This document shows, piece after piece, positions 52,898 to 63,839 of a stretch of 64,000 nucleotides of DNA. The notes beneath the pieces were generated by a model, which did not search any database, was not told where the DNA came from, and worked only from the letters and a program-made list of their open reading frames with translations. The stretch comes from Eretmocerus hayati. Lineage: Eukaryota > Arthropoda > Insecta > Hymenoptera > Aphelinidae. The stretch lies in contig CM056743.1 in assembly GCA_029851415.1 (NCBI GenBank), forward strand, positions 97,810,501-97,874,500, read 5' to 3'. Position 1 is the first letter of the stretch. The number at the start of each line of letters is the position of its first letter. The position numbers were made by a program, and so were the translations under genes.

Positions 52898-53064
52898 TAT
52901 TCATATATGTTGTACCTTCTTGTTGCGGGGAAAGGACCTGTTTTTTCTTGTCTTTGCCCTTCTAACCTCTTTCCCGTGGTTGGTCTTGTCTCGGCACGTG
53001 CTGTGTGCTCCATGCTGAAGGTTCATTTATATGTGTTGCGTTATTCTATCCTATTCGCCGTTTT
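52898..53064 (-). other. LINE-D spacer between ORF2 end and extra ORF
   Basis: Holds the predicted end of ORF2 (Arg-Arg-Ile-Gly and TAG near 53050 once the Helentron-like element is removed) and about 150 bp of non-coding sequence. Confidence 0.45.
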
Positions 53065-53539
53065 GCTTTCTCTGAAGAGAAAGCTTTGTTTTCACCCCAA
53101 CAAAAATTTCATCAAATTTTTCACTAAATCCAACATTTTCATGAACGAAATTTCGTTTATCTGAAGAAAACTTAGACCATCCCCGTCCTTTCGCCAAACT
53201 CTATCGATTGTAGGTAACACTTCTCCTTATTATAGCCCTCCAAATCTTTTGGAGACTCATCTTTGCGCCTCATTGCTCGTGTGTGTATGTGTGTGTGTGT
53301 GTTGTTTTATCTCGGACACGCTTTCTCCTTCACTGTTCACCACATCATTTTGGCTTTCTACAATTTGTAGAGAATAAAATTTGTGAGAGCCCAGTGATTT
53401 GCCAGCTCTCGGCTCCCAGTCAAATTTGATCCATTCGCTTTTTGAAGGAAATTTGCTCAAATTTCCACTCTTAATATCTAAATATCTTCTTCTAACACAT
53501 TCTTATCCTAATTTGGGTCACCTAAACTACATCTTTTTC

Positions 53540-55480
53540 TGCTTGATCTATCGATTGGTTAATACCGAATTTTGATTCAACCTTTACCAATCTCAAATTT
53601 TCGAAAAATACAGGATTTTCACCGAAAATTTCATTTTGACCCTTTTCAAACCCACTGCATTCAAATTCTGTCTCAATCAAACAATAGATATCATCCAAAA
53701 AACCTCAGACTGGATGGCCCAAATCCCTCTAAGAAGCTTCCTCTAAAGAATAACTCAAAAAACAATGGAAAATTTTTCTTAACATTCATTTTTTCCTCGT
53801 ACCTTCCTTTATCACTCATTCATCTCAATTTTAATGACCTAAACTACCATTTTTTCTGCATGATCTATCGATTAGTTGATACCGAAATTTCATTTGATCC
53901 CTTTAAACCACGATATTTTGGTAAGAATTGAAATTTTCACCGAAATCGTCATTTTAATCACCCTTGAACCAATTTCATCGAAATTCTGTCTCAACCAAAC
54001 GATAGATATTGGTGAGAAAAATATAGTTTAGATTCCCCAATTCCCTTTAACAAGCTTTCTCGGAAAGATAACTCAAGAAATGATAGAACATTTTTTTCGA
54101 ATATTCATTTTTCTCCTTCATTTTCTTGTACAAGTAATTTACCAGACTTTCATCGACCTAAATACACATTTTTCAAACATTATTTATGAGTTGGTTAATA
54201 CGGAATTTCAGTTTAACTTGTGAATCACGATTAAGGCGATGCGGTCACCGTGCACGCTGAACTTTGTTCACAGAATTCTCAAAATCTTTTCCATTATGGC
54301 CTAAACGACGAGTTATCCAGGCTTTATTATCATCTAACTTGGCCTGGATAACTCTTCGTTCGGCCCAAATCGGACTAGATTTTGAGAGTTTTGTGAACGA
54401 AAATGTGCCAATTTGTAGGTTAGGAGGTACCCGCGGGCAAGTTATTCTCGTTCATTAGTGATAGTCTTGTGATTGGTGACAAATAATGAGTTGTCCACCA
54501 CAACTCAGGTGATGATACGTAATGGACAAATCGTCTCCGACTTCGTTTCGTGGAAATTTTTTGATCTACATCCAAATAAGATATAATTTCCGGGTTGCAC
54601 GGTGACCGCATCGCCTTAGAATAAAATTTCTTTCCACAAAAAATTTTCACCAAAACCGTGATTTCACTCATCCTCAAACCAATTTTATCGAAATTCTGTC
54701 TCAACCCAATGATACATATTGTTGAGAAAAATATAGTTTAGATTCCCTCATTTCCGCTAACAATCTCCCTCGGGAAAATAACTCAAAAAGTAATAAAACA
54801 TTTGTTTCGTTTATCCATTCTTCTCCTTTATCTTCCTTCACAAGTAATTCACCAAACTTCCATCTACCAAAAAGGATACGTTCCAAACATTCCTCATGAA
54901 TTGGTCCATACCAAAATTCACTTGAACTGGTAAATCGTTATTAAATTGAAGTTTCTTCCCACAAAAACTGAAATTTTCACCAAAATCGTCATTTTACTCA
55001 TCCTCAAATCAATTTTATCGAAATTCCGTGACAACTACACTAGAAAGATTGGTGAGAAAACCCTAGTCTAGATCACCCAAATTCTCCTATTAACCTTTCC
55101 CGAAGAAATAACTCAAAATATTTTAAAACATTTTCTTCGATTATTTCCCTCCGTATCACCCTGTACAAGTCATTTACTGAACTTTCGGAGACCTAGATTC
55201 ATATTTATCAAGCATTTTTCATTTATTGGTCAATACCTAATCCCAGTTGAACTAGTAAATCATGATTTGAATGAAGTTTCTTCCAACAAAAACCCACATT
55301 TTTACCGAAACCGTCATTTTAATCATGCTCAATTCAATTTTATCGAAATTTCTTATAAAAGAAACGATAGATTAAGAATCTTCCTCGAGAGAATAACTCA
55401 AAATATAGTAAAGCCACCCAAATCCACTTATCCAACTCTTAATGACCTACAAAGATACGTTTGTTACATTCTAAATTGAT
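53540..55480 (+). repeat. Tandem array, about 326-bp unit
   Basis: The phrase TTCACCRAAA...TCATTTT recurs at 53619, 53937, 54646, 54973 and 55301, i.e. steps of 318, 709, 327 and 328. The long step becomes 326 when the 383-bp MITE inside it is removed. Units are diverged. Central arrays of this kind are common in HINE/DINE-type elements. Confidence 0.7.
54234..54616. mobile_element. 383-bp MITE with TA duplication
   Basis: Ends AGGCGATGCGGTCACCGTGC and, inverted, GCACGGTGACCGCATCGCCT. TA on each side (54232-54233 and 54617-54618). Its removal restores the regular spacing of the surrounding array. Tc1/mariner-type target; no ORF. Confidence 0.82.
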
Positions 55481-55540
55481 TTGTTTATATGCAATCCCAT
55501 CGAAATACTCAGGCGAATTTCGTCAAGAGGAAGCATTCTG

Positions 55541-56379
55541 CTAATCTCTTTCAGCAGCGTATTTTCCTCTGTCTTTTCCTATTCTCTTCCTCCTTTGCAC
55601 CACCTCTTTTAGCCATCCAATCCTTTGTCCATTCCCAAGTGATGCTTTTTTCCAATTTTCCCTTTTTGGCATATCTTCACATCCATTCAGTATATGTACC
55701 ATGGTTTCCTTTTCTTTTTGGCACGCTCTGCACATTCTCTCTTCTTCCTTCATCCAATATCTATTTGCTCTCGTTTCATTTCCAAGTCTGAATCTCCCTA
55801 TTTTACTCCTGTTTCTCTGAATTTCTCTTTCCTTTGAGTTTATATAACTGGTTTTGCTATTTCCATCTAACAGCCATTTTTTGATTCCTTCGCAGTATCC
55901 TGACTCTTTTACCTTGCTTATGGCTGTTTGTTTGTCTTGATCTATTTTAATTCTTTCCAGTCCCTTGTATATTTCTTCTCCATTTTGAATTCTGTTGTTC
56001 AACTCTGCTTCAGACCATCCTCTCTCGTTTCACCATTTCTTTCTTGTTATCAACTTTCTCTTTGCAGCGTTTTCTGATATTATTTCCTTCCAGCATTCGT
56101 ATCTTATTCCACCTCCCTTTGTTCCTCTCATCTTTCCCTCATATTCCAGTGCTCTTGTCCCTGCCCTTATGTCAATTTTGCTTATATTCGCTTCGATTAG
56201 GATGAGGTAGTTTGGCGTTGTTCTGTTCAATTCTAGTATCCACTTTATGTATTTGTACTGCACTCCTTCCACCGCTGCTTTTTCTTCAAATCCCCATATT
56301 TCAGCCCCGTATAATATAATATTCTCGATTAAAGCATCAAATAGTCTTATTCTTTTCTCCCAGCTATTCCTGAATAATT
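55541..56379 (-). pseudogene. LINE-D ORF2, C-terminal part with CCHC
   Basis: On minus: FRNSWEKRIRLFDALIENII, LYGAEIWGFEEKAAVEGVQ, LELNRTTPNYLILIEANISK, a frame break near 56010, then RIKIDQDKQTAISKVKESG, NETRANRYWMKEEE and CRACQKEKETMVHILNGC (C-x2-C-x8-H-x4-C). The last residues before the Helentron insertion are GKDRGK. The frame from the RT joins in phase across the TIR element (WSIGEQLFRNSW). Confidence 0.72.
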
Positions 56380-57018
56380 GAGGGGGTGGGTGGAAAAAGA
56401 GCCTAATTACAAAACGGCCGTTTCGAGAAAAACGATAAAAATTAACTGTATCATGCCCGTGGCATGATTCTATGCGCATACGTGGCTTATTTCAAAGGTT
56501 TTGGCATCCCCAAAACAACCGCACAGGAATTGGAAGGTAGCTGTCGATTTTGAGAGGTATACAGCCATTCGAAAAAATGTAATTAGGCCCTTTTTCCCAA
56601 TACTGGGTCAATTTTTGGGATAGTCGGTTCACTAAAAGTTGGATAACGTTGCGGAATCGAGTTTAATGGCCTCCAAATTTGATCAGCATATCTATGGGTA
56701 TGTCACACAAGATATCCAATTGCGATTCAACATCTTAATGCATTTTCATCGATTCTGCACGTGAAAGATGGTTCCATTGAGTGTGTGAAACTGAGGTCAC
56801 TCAATATTCACTTAGCAAGCATGAAGATACATTTTTTGAAGGCCAAAGAACATGATTTGATAGCCAGAATTAGTAGAAAAGAGATATGGAGGTCATAAGA
56901 ATTTTTTAAAAATTTTTTCGTAAAAAATTAGGCCCTTTCTACCAATACCCCACCACTTAGGCCCTTTATCCCGATATCGATAGTGGAGTTAGGCCCTTTT
57001 GAACGAGTTTTTCCGGTG

Positions 57019-57170
57019 ACTTAGGCCTTTTTTACCAATATTGTTGCACTTAGACCCTTTGTACCAATAATGTTGCACTTAGGCCCTTTTCACCAATACT
57101 GTTGCACTTAGGCCCTTTTTACCAATACTGTTGCACTTAGGCCTTTTTTACCAGTACTTCTGCATTGAGG
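57019..57170 (+). repeat. 29-bp minisatellite
   Basis: ACTTAGGCCC, TTTTTACCAATA and CTGTTGC in tandem; starts at 57019, 57048, 57077, 57106 and 57135, a constant 29-bp step. The repeated TTAGGCCC core is also scattered through the host element. Confidence 0.85.
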
Positions 57171-57514
57171 CTCTCTTAACAATACCCTTGCCTTTGGGCC
57201 CTTTTTTCGAACGAAATTTTCCTGTTGTTTGGGCTCTTTTAGAAAATCTTCGAGGTCTTGGTGACTTTGTGGGTACCCCTCTCTGCAGTGATAAGACCCT
57301 TTTACGTAGTCACATTCGTGCTGAGATTCGATTCCTAAACAAAGCTCTCTTCCGGAGTCTCATTGTTATAATCTTTTTAGGGGAATTCGGAGGTGTCTAG
57401 TTTCCCCAGTCAAACAACGATAAGATGAGAAATCCAATCTGTCGGAGTTATGATTTTCCAAAGAATACTTATGTATGAAGAAATCGTACCCGTGAAATAC
57501 ACTTATTCCGCTGA

Positions 57515-57845
57515 CAAGGGGAGTCCGGAGGGTCCGGGTCACCAAATCTCACCAAACTTTTTCCACAGGCTCGTACCACCTAGGACATGGAGAATCCAGA
57601 GTAATTCCATCAAATGGGCTTTCAGTTCAGAGCTGCAAGTAAAAACGCTAGCATTGCCAGTATACCCATATATATATATCACTTTTTGACATGGGTTTAT
57701 ATGGGCAATTCTTACGTTTTTGCTTGTGGCTCTGGACAGAAGGCCCATTTGGTGGAGTTACTCTGGATTCTCCATTTTCTAGGTGGTACGAGACTGTGAA
57801 AAAAGTTTAGTGAGGTATGATGACCCGGATTCCGGACTCCCGTTG
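57515..57845. mobile_element. Palindromic MITE, family M1
   Basis: 331 bp. Ends CAAGGGGAGTCCGGAGGG and, inverted, CCGGACTCCCGTTG. Flanks TGA (57512-57514) and CGA (57846-57848), one mismatch. The interior matches the copy at 19496-19823 (for example CTTACGTTTTTGCTTGTG and GGAGAATCCAGAGTAA). Confidence 0.82.
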
Positions 57846-59106
57846 CGAGTCCGATTTTCGGGCGCCATAGTGAATGGGGCCCAATCAATTTCTTACTTGA
57901 TCTCGTTTCTTGAGCCTACTTTAGCCTATCTTACTCCTTCTGAGCCGACCAGATAATCCTGAAGGTTGGGGACGGAACTGACCACGGATTCGGTTTCTAC
58001 ATCAAAAAATACACGAAAAACACATGTTCACGTCTTGGGAACGATCCGACTCAAAATTCGCATTCTTGGCGTCCATTGGAGGAGCCGCGGGTTCACGGAC
58101 TCGATACCTTGGAGTTTTTCATTTTTTGGACCAGCTAGATCTCGTGATCTAACGCGTCAAACCGACATCCTCGAGTGACCATTCTGAAGTGAGTTACACC
58201 GGGCGGCTATCAATTGAAATTACTTTTAGAGACATCAAAGGACGCGCATGCACAAGAGATGCAAATGCTGGATTGAAATTTGTTTCAAAGATAATTTTTG
58301 GCATTTTTGACCACTTTCCACCGCCAAGACTGATGGTTTTCGAAACCGTTTTCGCTGTAACATGACCCGGCAAACACGATGAAGTGGTTAACTAACGTCT
58401 TGATTACAGATAACATGGTTAGAAATCAATTCTTATGTTTTATCAATTTTCTTAGAGGCCTCAATCACAGGTTCTCGATATAAGAATACTGCTCTCCTAT
58501 TTGTCGAAGTTCCGAAGATATGTTGAAAAAAATCAGGTTGTTTCATTGAAATCCATCGAAACACGATTTTACTAATGGAACGCCGATTTTCAACTTTTTT
58601 GGAGGATTACTTGAAATACCGTACGACACAGAGATGACCTTGGGACGTTAGGAAGCTCTTTCCCCACTCAAAGCTTATGAAATAGTGAGGTCATGCTTTT
58701 CTCTCCAAAATGATTGGCGAACCATTCGTGTCCAATGGTGCAGCATCGTAGTTAGGCGATTCGTTCTTACCCGTCAAAACTATACAACTAGCTGTCCAAG
58801 GAGTCTAGCCGGGTCTAACTGCCTTCAGATGATAGACAGAGGATCTAACTCTCATCATACAATCGATGAAAGGGCGTAACTCCCATCATATAATCGACAA
58901 AAGGGCCTAAGTGCACTTAGGCCGTTTTATCGAATATGTGAAATGGCCTAAGTGCACTTAGGCCCTTTTTCTGATCTATGGGGTTTTCGAAGTTTATGGA
59001 AAAACAACTTTCATGGGGTGATAGATCATGGTTCAAGAGTTCAAAAAAGCGGTAGGCCGGAAAAAGGGCCTAAGTGCACTTAGGCCCTTTTTCCACCCAC
59101 CCCCTC

Positions 59107-60180
59107 AATTGTTCTCCTATGCTCCATATTTTGCCCAGTGCTGAGTTTGTTTTTCTTGTAATCTCTCTTATTTGCCCTTCTTTGCTGTTGTTTCTGGCGA
59201 TTATGTATCCCAGGTACTTTATTCCTTTGACTATTTCGATTTCCTTACCTTCAAATGTGAAATTCTATTTTTTCTCCCTGCCTCTTCTTTCCTTTCCCAC
59301 CATTATCTTTGATTTCTCTTCGCTCATTTCCAGTCCTTTCTTTTTCATGCCTTTTCGAAATTCTTTGATTAAGTCTTTGAAGCTTTCTTCCTCATCTGAG
59401 ATTAGTACAAAGTCGTCGGCGTAGCTTATTGCTTTCAGTCTTTTCCTTTTGTTTATTAGGCAGCTCCTTCCTTGAACCTTTTCCAGTGATTCAAAGATGT
59501 CCACTGTTCCAATATTGAATAATATTGGGCTTAGTGGGCATTCTTGTCTCAGCCCCTTCGTGGTGTAGAAGCCTCCTATATTTCTTCCATTGACTATTAT
59601 TTCGCATCTCGTGCTTTCATAACGGTCTTGTACCCTGGTTCTCAGTTGTTCATCTATGTTCAGTTTTTCCATATTTTTCCAAATTTCTTGTCTTTTTATC
59701 ATACCGAATGCCCCTTTCAGGTCCGCGAAGCACGTAAATATCTTTCCTTTCTCTTTTTCTATTTTTTTTCCTAATATAGATTTTACTGTATAAATTGCGT
59801 CGATCGTACCCCTGCCTTTCTTGAATCCCATTTTTTCGTCCTTGAGTTTGTCGTTTGCCTCTATTTCTTGGTCTAATCTTCCTCTTGTTAGTTCTGTGTA
59901 GATTTTAAACCCTGAGTCCACCACTGTGACGCCTCTGTGGTTTGGTGCTTCTGATCTTATTCCTCTTTTGTAAATCGGTACTGTTTTTCCAACTGTCCAT
60001 TCTTCTGGTATTTCGCCTCCATTCCAAATTCCATTCAATATTTCTAGTAGGTTTTCTTTGGTCTTCTCATCCATATACATCCAGGCTTCATTCGGTATTT
60101 CATCTAGTCCACTGGCTTTCCCTTTTTTCGTTTTTCTTATTGCTTTTTCAAGTTCTTCCATTATGAACTCATTACCGTTC
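59107..60180 (-). pseudogene. LINE-D ORF2, reverse transcriptase
   Basis: On minus: KGKASGLDEIPNEAW, IPEEWTVGKTVPIYKRG, RGVTVVDSGFKIYTELTRGR, FADLKGAFGMIKR, TKGLRQECPLSPILFN, the catalytic ISYADDFVLIS and GLEMSEEKSKIMVG. A frame change follows near 59265, then the thumb region toward WSIGEQL at the TIR element. Usual fingers-palm-thumb order; the active site is intact. Confidence 0.8.
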
Positions 60181-60629
60181 CACTTTTTTTCTCTTTTTAC
60201 ATACCCTCTTCTGGTAGGTCTTTCCCGTTGAGTTGTTCCTTAAAGTGATCTAGCCATTCTTCATCCTTGATACTTTCATCTACCTTTTCTCTTTTTTTTC
60301 TTTTCTTACTTACTGCTTTCCAAAATGTCTTTTCTGATTTATCTTTCATTATTTCCTGCAGCATTGCTTCTCCTTTTCGCTCTTCTTTCCTTAGCCTGTG
60401 TATTTTGTATTCCTTCTTCTTTTGCTAGTATTCATCTTTTTGAATTTCCCCTTCCCTCAAGCTGAGGAAGGCTTATTGTAGTTCCATTTTATTCTCCCAA
60501 CATTCTTTGTCCCACCATTTTTGTGAGTCTGTTCTTCCTTCACTCCTTCCCTCCTCAATTATAGCGGTTTTTACTTTCCCTCTTAGGGTTGTCCAGTCTT
60601 CGGCTGTTCCTCCTTCTGTCAGGTTCTTT
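60181..60629 (-). other. LINE-D ORF2 linker, degraded
   Basis: Sequence between endonuclease and RT. It has short frames of the same charged Lys/Glu-rich type, with several stops. No other feature. Confidence 0.45.
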
Positions 60630-61137
60630 TCATATTTCTCTATTGATTCCGGGTCCCATCATTGTATTTTTTTTCTTTTCCTTGGTCAGTTCTTCTTGTT
60701 TTTGTGTTAGGGTTATCTCTAGAGGTAGGTGGTCTGATTTTCTTTTGTTTCCCATCCTTAGATTCTCAATTTCATATTTTCCATCTCTATAAGTTATTAG
60801 ATAGTCTATTACTGTGTTACCTCTGGGGCCTATATATGTATAGCCCCCTTCTTCGTCTCCTTTAATTCCTCCATCAGTTATGTACATTCCTATTTTGCTC
60901 AGCATTTCAATCAGTTTTTCCCCTCACCGTTGATCATCTTGTCTTTTAAATTCCTCTTCTCTTCTTCGTCCTCTCCTCCTTTCGTTTCCGTTCTAGCGTT
61001 CATGTCACCCAATATCACTATGTTTCCATCCTTATTACCTTGTCCTTCTTCTTCTATTATGTTCCAGTTGTTCCCTTTTTCTCTATTCATGTACGTGTAA
61101 ATAATCTTCCATTTTTTCCCTTTCATCTTGATGTTTT
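60630..61137 (-). pseudogene. LINE-D ORF2, endonuclease middle and C-terminal part
   Basis: On minus, after the Helentron-like element: KWKIIYTYMNREKGNNW, IVILGDMNARTETKGG (catalytic GDxNAR), a frame change near 60906, GIKGDEEGGYTYIGPRGNTV, DYLITYRD and RKSDHLPLEITL (SDH motif). It ends about where the linker begins. Confidence 0.75.
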
Positions 61138-62791
61138 GCTTTCTCGAAGAGAAAGTATTGTATCGGTGCGGAAATTTTTGCAAAAAATTTTTCCGAATTT
61201 CCCATTTTTGACCCCTTAATTGGAACAATAGCCAAATGAGAGTTAGTCCATCTTATTCTTCTCGCCGAGATCCATAAAATGGTACCCCTATACTTTCCTC
61301 ATCTCGAATACAACGCTCTCTGTGAAATATTTTCAAACACGCATTGCTTATGTCCGTATGTACGTGTGTCTGTATGTTGTCTTCCCTCTGTCACGCGATA
61401 TCTCTTGAAACCCTGGATCAATCTTCTCCAAACTCCGAGGGTCTGTTCTAAATTGATCAGCGATGAGCCCAGTCTCTTGACAGCTCTATACTCTCGATAC
61501 TCCCTCTCCCACGTTCGACTGATTGCCTAAATTTCAACACCATTTTCAGACCCTGTTGGTCCAAATGTTCTAATACCTCCGATTCTCAATATAAACGGTC
61601 ACTCATTGTTGTCTAAGTATTCCTCAATCGTTCTAAAGAGACCGGTTGATACGGAATTTTGATAAAAATTTTTATTTTTTCAAATTGAATTTTTTTATTT
61701 CACGTTCTATGTTACTCGAACTTTGGCCAATCCCTGTATGAATCTCTCTGGAAATTTGACACATCATCCAGCTTCCTCGGGCGGTGGGCCCAGTCATTTT
61801 TGACGATTATCTGCCGATCCATATTGATACAAATAGTCGTTTTCATATGGATGTCACATTTCGTCTTCAAATTTTTTCATGAAATAATTTTCGAACTTCC
61901 CTTTTTTGACCCCCCAGCTCAATCCCTTCCTAAACGAACATTGATTTATTTCATTTCACTTGCCGAGATCTATCAAATGGAACCTCTATACATCCATTTC
62001 CCATTACATAGCACAGTCAGTGAATTATTTAAAAGTAAACCTTGTGTGTGTCCATATGTATGTGTGTATGCATGTTGTTTTCTCATTGTCATCGTATCAC
62101 TTCTAAACCCTTCCACCAATGTCCATAAGAATTTCAGGATTTGTTTTTAATGTATCAGTGATGTCCCCATTTCAATGTCAGCTCCTTACTCCTTATAATC
62201 CGTATATCAAGAAAAATTGATTAGAATAGATTAAGAATCATTATTGAAACATATCCGTCCAAATGCTCCAGCATCCAATTATGAACATATAAACCTCGCT
62301 GTGATCGACTTAAAATATCTCTTTTCATTCTGAATAGATTAATTAATACAAAATTTCGATCATAGTTTCCATGTTCAAAAAAAGTAATTTTTTAATTTCT
62401 AGTTCCATGATACTTGTAATCTTACAAAGGCCATTCGTGGATCTTTTGAAAATTCTGAGTCGTGATTCAACTTTCTCGTTCCATGGGCCCTGGTGCTTTC
62501 AAGAATCAGTTTTAGATCCAAATTTAACCCAGGAATGCGTAGTCATTTATTGGAAATAATAGAATCTGGAGTGATAAGTGAATTCCTATGCGAGTAATTG
62601 ATATGAATATAAGGTTTATGATTGTTATCACAAAGGTGAAAAGATTATATCCGATAATAGAAGTTAATGAAAAAAAGTTGGATTCGAATTCGAATGGATA
62701 TCGGAAATCGATACAAGTTTTCATGGTTTTCAATGATTGAATGGTTAACAGGTAACGAGAAAGCATTCTGCAAATGTCTTTTTGCAGCGTA
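61138..62791 (+). mobile_element. Helentron-like non-autonomous element 2
   Basis: Left end GCTTTCTCGAAGAGAAAG (hairpin), right end GAGAAAGCATTCTGCAAATG then TCTTTTTGCAGCGTA, with perfect hairpin CTGCAAA/TTTGCAG. GCTTTCTC at the left end is exactly inverted as GAGAAAGC before the 3' hairpin. T runs on both flanks (TTTT). The interior is diverged from element 1 but has the same TGTGTGTCCRTATGTA-type blocks at about 61350 and 62045. No coding capacity seen. Confidence 0.65.
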
Positions 62792-63110
62792 TTTTATCAT
62801 TACCTCATTACTTTCTAGTATTGGGTTTACTTCTAATATCTCGAGATTCTTCCTTATTGCTAGTATCATTCTCCCTATCGCTCTTCCTTTTTTGTGTTCT
62901 TCATATGCATCCTTGAATTCTACATTATATGCTCTAAATTTGTTTTTTATCCAGTTTCTGTCTTCATTTTCGCACCATGTTTCTGACAACCCTATTACGT
63001 CAAATTTTTCCAGGTATTTCCAGTCATCTGTGTCTAGGCCTTTCATTCCAGATATCTTCCATGCTAGTATTCTTACATTACTGCTTGTTTTGTTGTTGAC
63101 CTTTTTCTTC
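62792..63110 (-). pseudogene. LINE-D ORF2, endonuclease N-terminal part
   Basis: On minus: NVRILAWKISGMKGLDTDDW, FDVIGLSETWCENED (catalytic Glu in SET), YEEHKKGRAIGRMILAIRK and SNEVMIK, where the Helentron-like element interrupts. This is the start of the APE domain. Confidence 0.75.
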
Positions 63111-63114
63111 CCAT

Positions 63115-63300
63115 ATCTTGCTTGTTTGAGATATATTTTGGTCCCTTTCGCTCCATTCCCAATGTGTCCCTTCTATAATAATTGTGTCATCTCTTACTAG
63201 TGTTCTTTTTCCTTTTTCTGATACTTTTTTCGCCTTTTCTTTCAACTTTCTCCTGATCTTTCTTTCCTTGAATGTTAGGTCTCTGTCTATATATATATAA
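63115..63300 (-). pseudogene. LINE-D ORF1, C-terminal part
   Basis: On minus: RDLTFKERKIRRKLKEKAKK, VSEKGKRTLVRDDTIIIEGT and HWEWSERDQ. The basic helix after the LTxxERKIRRKL motif is the usual ORF1 C-terminal domain of this LINE type. It ends shortly before ORF2 begins. Confidence 0.6.
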
Positions 63301-63302
63301 AC

Positions 63303-63805
63303 ACACTTAGCTCCAAATTCTGGGACGCCGATACGGATTCATAAAATCTGGGACGTCAACATATATATTTTCCCAAATTCTGGGACTTTTCCAAAAGCGC
63401 GTAAAAATGAAAAATTTGGGTTGAAAGTATTTTTTTATTCAAACACTAAACCATCCCTCGTGGGAGATAACTGCCGAGGAGATAACAGACGTGTGCTTAG
63501 ACTTCGTTTTGCGTTCAAAACATTAACCATCCCTCGTGGGAGATAACCGCCGAGGAGATAACAGACGTGTGCTTAGACTTCGTTTTGCGTTCAAAACACT
63601 AACCATCCCTCGTGGGAGATAACCGCCGAGGAGATAACAGAATTTTGCTTAGAAAGTGGTTTTTTTAAAAATATCACGAAATTTTCACGCGTCCCAGAAA
63701 ATGGCAAAATATATTATTCGCCGCGTCCCAGAATTTATGAATCCAGAAGGATGCCTTCTGGGACGTCCCAGAATTTAGAACGCGTCCCAGAATCTGCACT
63801 TAAAG

Positions 63806-63812
<7 letters not shown>
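63303..63812. mobile_element. Inserted element with AAATTCTGGGACG iterations
   Basis: About 510 bp inside LINE-D ORF1. The motif AAATTCTGGGACG or its inverse CGTCCCAGAATTT occurs at least six times (near 63316, 63374, 63694, 63727, 63768 and 63785), facing inward at both ends. A 76-bp tandem repeat forms the centre. TA-rich and GT-rich runs flank it. No ORF. Exact ends and duplication are unclear. Confidence 0.55.
63441..63652 (+). repeat. 76-bp tandem repeat, about 2.7 copies
   Basis: CCATCCCTCGTGGGAGATAA recurs at 63451, 63527 and 63603, a constant 76-bp step. Units are nearly identical. Confidence 0.88.

Positions 63813-63819
<7 letters not shown>

Positions 63820-63839
<20 letters not shown>

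Larger units (their letters stand above)
53065..55561 (+). mobile_element. Helentron-like non-autonomous element 1
   Basis: Left end GCTTTCTCTGAAGAGAAAGC is a hairpin. Right end is AAGCATTCTGC, a loop, GCAGCGTA, also a hairpin. The repeat GCTTTCTC recurs inverted upstream of the 3' hairpin (here AGGAAGC). T runs lie on both outer sides (GTTTT and TTTT). Asymmetric inverted repeats, 3' hairpin, T-T target and a central tandem array match Helentrons/HINEs. No Rep/helicase ORF. Element 2 at 61138-62791 shares both ends. Confidence 0.62.
56380..59106. mobile_element. 2.7-kb TIR element with TTAGGCCC iterations
   Basis: Ends GAGGGGGTGGGTGGAAAAAG and, inverted, CTTTTTCCACCCACCCCCTC. AATT flanks both ends (56376-56379 and 59107-59110; the exact split with the ends is ambiguous). 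Removal restores the LINE-D frame. TTAGGCCCTTTTT and its inverse occur many times, including a 29-bp minisatellite (57019-57170) and GGCCTAAGTGCACTTAGGCC palindromes at about 58913, 58956 and 59067. No transposase was recognised. An M1 MITE is nested at 57515-57845. Confidence 0.72.

Noticed and set aside
52299..53018. 239-codon plus-strand ORF rich in Phe/Leu/Ser
   Set aside because: It is the antisense of the Lys/Glu-rich minus-strand ORF; apparent membrane segments come from reversed AAG/GAA codons.
63285..63300. Telomere or centromere repeat
   Set aside because: Only short TA and GT microsatellites and locally bounded tandem repeats are present; none extends enough to be satellite DNA.
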